From contig JARLIO010000058.1 in assembly GCA_031291675.1 (NCBI GenBank), positions 1 to 40,788 of the forward strand: 40,788 bases of DNA, read 5' to 3'. Position numbers and translations under genes: made by a program. The notes beneath the pieces were generated by a model. The model saw only the letters and a program-made list of their open reading frames with translations. It was not told the DNA's origin and ran no database searches. How positions within the stretch are numbered: position 1 is the first letter of the stretch; every line of letters begins with the position of its first letter. This DNA comes from Azospirillaceae bacterium. Its GTDB lineage: Bacteria; Pseudomonadota; Alphaproteobacteria; Azospirillales; Azospirillaceae. Of the stretch, positions 34,157-40,788 are shown one piece after another.

Positions 34157-34609
34157 TCAAACCGTCTCGTCTGTCGGATCCGGGGTCGCCACGACCTTGT
34201 TGATGACCTCAAAATCATGGGTGATGGCCGCGACGGCCCCCAGCATGATCGATGCCGAACAATATTTCTCCGTCGAGAGCGCCACGGCACGCTCGACCTT
34301 TGCCGCGGTCAGCCCGTTCCCGGTCACGATATAATGGACGTGGATCCGAGTGAAGATCTTGGGGTCGGTTGCGGCGCGCTCGGCGTCAAGCTCGACGACG
34401 CAATCAAGCACCGCCTCCCGGCCGCGTTTCAGGATCATCACGACGTCGAACGCCGTGCAGCCACCCATGCCGAGCAGCAACATTTCCATCGGTCGCAGGC
34501 CCAGATTGCGGCCGCCCGCTTCGGGGGCGCCATCCATGACCACGGCATGGCCGCTGTCGGATTCGCCGACAAACATCATGCCATCGACCCATTTGATCCG
34601 TGCCTTCAC
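34157..34609 (-). CDS. OsmC-family protein, YhfA-like
   Basis: The 150-residue protein matches E. coli YhfA: KARIKWVDGMMFVGESDSGHAVVMDG, LGLRPMEMLLLGMGGCTAFDVVMILKRGR, FTRIHVHYIVTG and VALSTEKYCSASIMLG. The two cysteines of GGCTA and KYCSA are the peroxidatic pair of OsmC proteins, which reduce organic hydroperoxides. I prefer the GTG at 34609: AGGAGG lies six bases upstream of it and the product starts at the family position. The ATG at 34615 directly abuts AGGAGG, too close for initiation. The gene is divergent from the MDR oxidoreductase, with about 197 bases between. Confidence 0.92.
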   Translation of the reverse strand: MKARIKWVDGMMFVGESDSGHAVVMDGAPEAGGRNLGLRPMEMLLLGMGGCTAFDVVMILKRGREAVLDCVVELDAERAATDPKIFTRIHVHYIVTGNGLTAAKVERAVALSTEKYCSASIMLGAVAAITHDFEVINKVVATPDPTDETV

Positions 34610-34806
34610 GCTCATCCTCCTGTGTGCCGCGGGCAAACCGATGCCGGCGCCGGCCCGACGCTAAAGCCCGCCGTCCGATCGCGCAAGGGGACGCCGGCCG
34701 GTGTCGCGCGGCCGATGTCACGGAGTCGTCATGGTGTTCGTGCCGCTTGCGCGCTACTCTGCCGTTTCGAATCTCAGCGGCCTGAGAACCAAGGGGAGGA
34801 AATGGG

Positions 34807-35835
34807 GTGAACCCAGCGATCAACCGAAAGATCATTCTGGCATCGCGTCCGGTCGGTGAGCCGGCGGACAGCGACTTCCGCCTGGTCGAGGACGTCATTC
34901 CGCAGCCCGGACCGGACCAGGTTCTGTTGCGGACGCTGTATCTGTCGCTTGATCCGTACATGCGGGGCCGTCTCAGCGCGGCCAAGAGCTATGCCGAGCC
35001 GGTCGCGCTTGGCGGGGTGATCGTCGGCGGTACCATCAGTCGGGTTGTGGAATCCCCTGTTGCCGGGCTGGTTCCTGGGGATCTGGTGCTCGGTTACGCC
35101 GGATGGCAGGACTACGCCGTCGCTGCGGCCGCGGGTTTGCAGGTCATCGACCCCACACTCGCACCGGTGACAACGGCGTTGGGGGTCCTGGGGATGCCCG
35201 GAATGACCGCCTATTGCGGGTTGCTCAATATCGGCAAGCCGCAGCGGGGGGAGACCGTCGTGGTTGCGGCCGCGTCGGGGGCGGTCGGCTCGGTGGTCGG
35301 TCAGATCGCCCGGCTGAAGGGGTGTCGTGTCGTCGGCATCGCGGGCGGCGCCCGAAAATGTGCTTTCGTGGTCGATGAACTGGGCTTCGACGCCTGCATT
35401 GATCACCAGCGCCCGGATTTCGCGGTGGCGCTGGCGTCGGCCTGTCCTCGGGGCATCGATGTCTACTTCGAAAATGTCGGCGGCGCGGTCTTCGATGCGG
35501 TGCTGCCCCTGCTCAACATGTTTGCCCGGGTGCCGGTGTGTGGCCTGATCGCGTCTTACAACGCGACGGCCGAAGACGCCACCGGGCCGGATCGCACCCG
35601 GGCGGTCATGCGTGCCATCTTGACGCACCGTCTGACATTCCGGGGCTTTATCGTCTCCGACTACGCCGCGCAGCGGCAGGAATTCCTTGAAACTGTTGGC
35701 GCCTGGGTTCGTGACGGCAGCATCCGCTATCGCGAGGATATCGTCGAGGGCCTGGAACAGGCACCCGCGGCGTTTCGGGGGCTACTCAGGGGTGCCAATT
35801 TCGGCAAATTGCTGGTCCGTGTCTCCGCGGCGTAA
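34807..35835 (+). CDS. NADP-dependent medium-chain oxidoreductase (CurA/LTB4DH type)
   Basis: The 342-residue protein has RTLYLSLDPYMRGRL at the N-terminus and VALGGVIVGGTISRVVES. The nucleotide-binding loop is VVVAAASGAVGSVVGQIARLKGC (155-165). DVYFENVGGAVFDAVLPLLN and RLTFRGFIVSDY follow. This is the zinc-free MDR branch of alkenal/one reductases and curcumin reductase CurA; it reduces activated double bonds with NADPH. The GTG at 34807 has GGGGAGGA upstream and begins the conserved region. Confidence 0.93.
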   Translation: MNPAINRKIILASRPVGEPADSDFRLVEDVIPQPGPDQVLLRTLYLSLDPYMRGRLSAAKSYAEPVALGGVIVGGTISRVVESPVAGLVPGDLVLGYAGWQDYAVAAAAGLQVIDPTLAPVTTALGVLGMPGMTAYCGLLNIGKPQRGETVVVAAASGAVGSVVGQIARLKGCRVVGIAGGARKCAFVVDELGFDACIDHQRPDFAVALASACPRGIDVYFENVGGAVFDAVLPLLNMFARVPVCGLIASYNATAEDATGPDRTRAVMRAILTHRLTFRGFIVSDYAAQRQEFLETVGAWVRDGSIRYREDIVEGLEQAPAAFRGLLRGANFGKLLVRVSAA

Positions 35836-35909
35836 GCTGCGGTGGCGACGACGAAGTTATTCATCCTGGTCACGGTCGGCGCCGCCGGCGACCTTCCGTT
35901 ATTTGTTGA

Positions 35910-37550
<1,641 letters not shown>

Positions 37551-37563
37551 CGGTGTCCGGCCC

Positions 37564-37584
37564 GCCGGCCCGGGAAAGGCCGGC
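37564..37584 (+). terminator. GC hairpin after pgm
   Basis: GCCGGCC (37564-37570) and GGCCGGC (37578-37584) form a perfect 7-bp stem with a 7-base loop, 14 bases after the pgm stop. No T-run follows. It may end pgm transcription just ahead of the clpB promoter. Confidence 0.4.
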
Positions 37585-37591
37585 AGGACCG

Positions 37592-37620
37592 CTTGGTGGC
37601 AACAGCGGTCGTGCCCATAT
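37592..37620 (+). promoter_or_regulatory. Candidate sigma-32 (RpoH) heat-shock promoter of clpB
   Basis: CTTGGTG at 37592-37598 and CCCATAT at 37614-37620 are separated by 15 bases (18 counted from CTTG). This fits the heat-shock pattern of CTTG...CCCATAT. It lies 100 bases upstream of clpB, a classic RpoH target. Confidence 0.55.
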
Positions 37621-37719
37621 GCAACGAAGAGGATCCCGGGTCGATCGCGGCCTGGGGCAAATTGGTACGGCTCCCTCGCGCTGCCTGGCGGGTGAGGGCG
37701 CCGTCGGGGGAGTGCCGGA

Positions 37720-40392
37720 ATGGACTTCGAGAAATATACCGAGCGTTCGCGCGGGATCATGCAGGCTGCACAGACCTTGGCCCTGCGCCGGGGCCATCAA
37801 AGGCTGTTGCCCGAGCATGTGCTCAAGACCCTGCTGGATGACAAGGAAGGGCTTGCGGCCAACCTGATCCGCGAAGCCGGCGGCGATGCCGCAGCGGCGC
37901 TGGCTGCCGTCGATGCCGATCTCGATCGCCAGCCCAAGGTTGAAGGCGGTGGTGCCGGTCAATTGTTTCCGACGCCGGAATTCGTCCGCTTTCTCGATAG
38001 TGCGGAAAAGCTCGCCGAGAAGGCGGGCGACAGTTTCGTGACCGCGGAACGTCTGCTGATGGCCCTGGCCCTGGCCGAGGGCACGGCCGCGGCCAGGGCC
38101 CTGAAGGGTGCCGGGGTTTCCGCCCAATCGCTGAATCAGGCCATCAACGCGATTCGCAAAGGCCGGACCGCGGATTCGCCGACCACCGAGCAGGGCTATG
38201 ACGCCCTGAAGAAATATGGTCGCGACCTGACGGAGGCGGCCCGCCAGGGCAAGCTCGATCCGGTGATCGGCCGCGACGAGGAAATCCGCCGGACGATCCA
38301 GGTGCTGGCGCGCCGGACCAAGAACAATCCGGTGCTGATCGGTGAACCCGGCGTGGGCAAAACCGCCATCGTCGAGGGGTTGGCCCAGCGTATCGTCAAT
38401 GGCGACGTGCCCGAGGGCCTCAAGGACAAGCGTCTGATCGCCCTCGACCTGGGCGCGCTGATCGCCGGCGCCAAATTCCGCGGCGAGTTCGAGGAACGGC
38501 TCAAGGCGGTGCTGAACGAAATCCAGCACGCCGCCGGCGAGGTCATCGTGTTTATCGACGAGTTGCACACCCTTGTGGGTGCCGGCGCGGCCGAGGGCAC
38601 GATGGATGCCTCGAACATGCTGAAGCCGGCGTTGGCCCGGGGCGAACTGCATTGTGTCGGCGCGACCACGCTCGACGAATATCGCAAGCATATCGAAAAG
38701 GATGCGGCGCTGGCGCGGCGCTTCCAGCCGGTGCTGGTGACCGAGCCCAGCGTCGCCGACAGCATCTCGATTCTGCGCGGCCTCAAGGAAAAATATGAGC
38801 TGCACCACGGGGTGCGGATTACCGACGGTGCGATCGTGGCGGCCGCGACCTTGTCAAACCGCTATATCACCGACCGCTTTCTGCCTGACAAGGCCATCGA
38901 TTTGATCGATGAGGCCGGGTCGCGGCTGCGCATGGCGATGGACAGCAAACCCGAAGCGATCGATGAACTCGATCGGCGGGTCATTCAGCTCAAGATCGAG
39001 CGCGAGGCGCTGCGCAAGGAAACCGACCCGGCGTCGCACGACCGTTTGACCAAGCTCGAGACCGAACTGGCGGATCTGGAACAGCATGCTGCCGAGTTGA
39101 CCGCGCGGTGGCGCGCCGAAAAGGACGTGATCGCCGGCGCCCGGTCGATCAAGGAACGTCTGGAACAGGCGCGGATCGAGTTTGATCAGGCGGAACGCCG
39201 CGGCGATCTGGGCAAGGCCAGCGAACTGAAATACGGCATCATTCCGGAACTGGAGCGAAAGCTGCGGGCGGCGGAAACCCCTGACACCGGCAAAGCGGAC
39301 CGCGATGGCCACATCGAGGGGGATGGCCGGACCGTGCCGCTGGTCGAGGAAGCCGTGACCGAGGATCACATCGCCGGGGTCGTCAGCCGATGGACCGGGA
39401 TCCCCGTCGATCGCATGATGACCGGGGAGCGCGAGAAACTGCTGGCCATGGAGCAGCGTCTGGGCACGCGGGTTATCGGTCAGACCGAGGCCGTCGTCGC
39501 CGTGTCCAATGCGGTGCGCCGGGCCCGTGCCGGTCTGCAGGATCCCAATCGCCCGATCGGCTCGTTCCTGTTCCTGGGACCGACCGGCGTCGGCAAAACC
39601 GAATTGACCAAGGCCCTGGCCGAATTCCTGTTCGACGACGAGACCGCGATGATCCGGCTCGACATGTCAGAATATATGGAGAAGCACGCCGTCGCCCGGA
39701 TGATCGGCGCCCCCCCCGGCTATGTCGGCTATGAGGAAGGCGGCGCGTTGGCAGAGGCGGTGCGCCGTCGGCCTTATCAGGTCGTGCTGTTTGACGAAAT
39801 CGAAAAGGCCCATCCCGATGTCTTCAACGTGCTGCTGCAGGTGCTTGATGATGGCCGCCTGACCGACGGCCAGGGACATACCGTCGATTTTCGCAACACC
39901 CTGATCGTGATGACCTCCAACCTGGGCAGCGAGGTGATGTCGAATCAGCCGGAAGGCGAGGATTCGGCTTTGGTCCGCGATGAGGTCATGGCTGTGGTCC
40001 GGGGCAGCTTCCGGCCCGAATTCCTCAATCGGCTCGACGAGATCCTGCTGTTCCACCGGTTGACCCGGGCTCAGATGACGGGAATTGTCGACATCCAGCT
40101 CACGCGGCTGCGGGCTTTGCTGGCGGCCCGCAACCTCACGCTCGAACTGTCCGACAGCGCCCGCCAATGGTTGGGCAATGCCGGCTATGACCCGGTCTAT
40201 GGGGCCCGTCCCTTGAAGCGGGTTATCCAGCGCGAGTTGCAAAACCCGCTGGCCACCCAAATCCTCGAAGGCCGCCTGGCCGATGGTCAGGTCGTCACGG
40301 TGAGCGCGGACGGGAACGGGTTGCTGATCAATGGGGTGCCGGCCGCGGCCCCGGTCGCCCTTGAGGCGGCGCTTCCGAAAACGCTGCACTGA
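37720..40392 (+). CDS. clpB: ATP-dependent disaggregase ClpB
   Basis: The 890-residue protein has the full Hsp104/ClpB layout. The N-domain (1-150) has two Clp repeats. NBD1 has Walker A GEPGVGKT at 208-215 and Walker [17 protein letters not shown] coiled-coil M-domain (about 410-530) identifies ClpB rather than ClpA or ClpC. NBD2 has GPTGVGKT at 620-627 and [20 protein letters not shown]. The pore loop is [13 protein letters not shown] and sensor 2 is GARPLKR. With DnaK it resolves protein aggregates. It is some 25 residues longer than E. coli ClpB, with an Ala/Pro-rich C-terminal tail. The ATG has GGGGGAG upstream. Confidence 0.99.
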   Translation: MDFEKYTERSRGIMQAAQTLALRRGHQRLLPEHVLKTLLDDKEGLAANLIREAGGDAAAALAAVDADLDRQPKVEGGGAGQLFPTPEFVRFLDSAEKLAEKAGDSFVTAERLLMALALAEGTAAARALKGAGVSAQSLNQAINAIRKGRTADSPTTEQGYDALKKYGRDLTEAARQGKLDPVIGRDEEIRRTIQVLARRTKNNPVLIGEPGVGKTAIVEGLAQRIVNGDVPEGLKDKRLIALDLGALIAGAKFRGEFEERLKAVLNEIQHAAGEVIVFIDELHTLVGAGAAEGTMDASNMLKPALARGELHCVGATTLDEYRKHIEKDAALARRFQPVLVTEPSVADSISILRGLKEKYELHHGVRITDGAIVAAATLSNRYITDRFLPDKAIDLIDEAGSRLRMAMDSKPEAIDELDRRVIQLKIEREALRKETDPASHDRLTKLETELADLEQHAAELTARWRAEKDVIAGARSIKERLEQARIEFDQAERRGDLGKASELKYGIIPELERKLRAAETPDTGKADRDGHIEGDGRTVPLVEEAVTEDHIAGVVSRWTGIPVDRMMTGEREKLLAMEQRLGTRVIGQTEAVVAVSNAVRRARAGLQDPNRPIGSFLFLGPTGVGKTELTKALAEFLFDDETAMIRLDMSEYMEKHAVARMIGAPPGYVGYEEGGALAEAVRRRPYQVVLFDEIEKAHPDVFNVLLQVLDDGRLTDGQGHTVDFRNTLIVMTSNLGSEVMSNQPEGEDSALVRDEVMAVVRGSFRPEFLNRLDEILLFHRLTRAQMTGIVDIQLTRLRALLAARNLTLELSDSARQWLGNAGYDPVYGARPLKRVIQRELQNPLATQILEGRLADGQVVTVSADGNGLLINGVPAAAPVALEAALPKTLH

Positions 40393-40444
40393 CCCTCTGA
40401 ACGCAACGGTCATTCTTTCTGAGCGTTGTCATGACACAAAGGAC

Positions 40445-40505
40445 GGGGCGCGACGCCGCGTTTGCGCCCCGAAACCCCAGGCGCCAAGCCGATTTCCCGG
40501 GGTTT
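40445..40505. terminator. Two stacked GC palindromes after clpB
   Basis: GGGGCGC (40445-40451) pairs with GCGCCCC (40464-40470). AAACCCC (40472-40478) pairs with GGGGTTT (40499-40505). They start about 50 bases after the clpB stop and separate it from the strong promoter at 40560. No long T-run follows, so termination strength is uncertain. Confidence 0.45.
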
Positions 40506-40559
40506 GGCATGGCCGTCTCGTACCCGTCAAAAAATAGTCACGGGGCGTACATTTTGTGC

Positions 40560-40788
40560 TTGCGGGGTGAGGGGGCCATCTGTATAAACCCCTTCACCGA
40601 CGCGCTGGTGGCGCTGACGACGACGCGAACGAGGGCCGAGAGGCCGGCGGGGCGAAGCCGGAAAAGCCGCCAAAGAGTTGGTTCCAGTTTTTCCCGAAGA
40701 CGGGTTTAAGGCAAAAGGCGCCGTTTGCGCCCGTTTAGCCGTCTCCGGGATTGGTAACTTCTACCGAAGGCCGCTTTTGTCGGGCTGA
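40560..40788 (+). promoter_or_regulatory. Strong sigma-70 promoter and leader of a gene beyond the right edge
   Basis: TTGCGG (40560-40565) and TATAAA (40583-40588) are exactly 17 bases apart, with an AT-richer stretch (AAAAAATAG, ATTTTG) upstream that could act as an UP element. The remaining 200 bases contain no credible start codon with a ribosome binding site. They hold runs such as GACGACGACGCGAACGAG and GGCGAAGCCGG that look like a structured leader. This layout fits a stable-RNA operon such as rRNA, but no 16S sequence is reached. Confidence 0.45.

Noticed and set aside
40589-40788. Start of 16S rRNA at the right edge
   Set aside because: The conserved 16S 5' sequence is not present; only a promoter and leader-like sequence are seen.

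Overview
The window is GC-rich chromosomal DNA from an alphaproteobacterium, most likely of the Rhodospirillales type. The evidence is AddAB instead of RecBCD, a FYDLN-acid protein divergent from aroA, the block aroA-cmk-rpsA-ihfB-lapA, the pair pyrF-trpF, an AmgK/MurU peptidoglycan-recycling pair inside a tsaE-addAB operon, and small alphaproteobacterial families (DUF1488, YdcH/DUF465, a DUF4167-like tail). Most of it is housekeeping sequence, broken by short accessory islands.

Layout. 1-1600: an island of relics. A decayed copy of the 3' end of lepA is joined head-on to a decayed copy of vapBC, followed by an intact CopG/RelE-type toxin-antitoxin pair. 1618-6607: lepA, a DUF1488 protein, a sCache chemoreceptor and a HAD phosphatase. 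6659-15414: a tight minus-strand operon tsaE-amgK-murU-addB-addA in which each stop overlaps the next start. 15493-16272: a methylmalonyl-CoA decarboxylase-like crotonase. 16401-19075: a divergent accessory pair, made of a membrane M48-like protein that has lost all its zinc-site residues and a TIR-FGE fusion. 19177-25186: nitroreductase, trpF, pyrF, GST, intact vapBC, a VOC protein, an ornithine cyclodeaminase homologue and LapA.

25506-30116 holds ihfB, rpsA, cmk and aroA, all on the minus strand, with several strong palindromes in the leaders. 30338-34018: FYDLN protein, tRNA-Ala(GGC), two small poorly known genes, purC and a YdcH protein. 34157-40392: OsmC protein, MDR oxidoreductase, phosphoglucomutase and clpB, the last preceded by a sigma-32-like promoter. 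The right edge carries a strong sigma-70 promoter whose position and leader suggest a stable-RNA (possibly rRNA) operon starting just outside the window.

The best candidate for an undescribed system is the divergent pair at 16401-19075: a TIR domain coupled to an FGE/C-type-lectin-fold domain beside a membrane pseudoprotease. The best genome-evolution signal is the lepA/vapBC chimera at 306-825, whose two parent genes are both intact in this window (lepA at 1618 and vapBC at 22422). All functional calls come from reading motifs by eye; no database search was possible.
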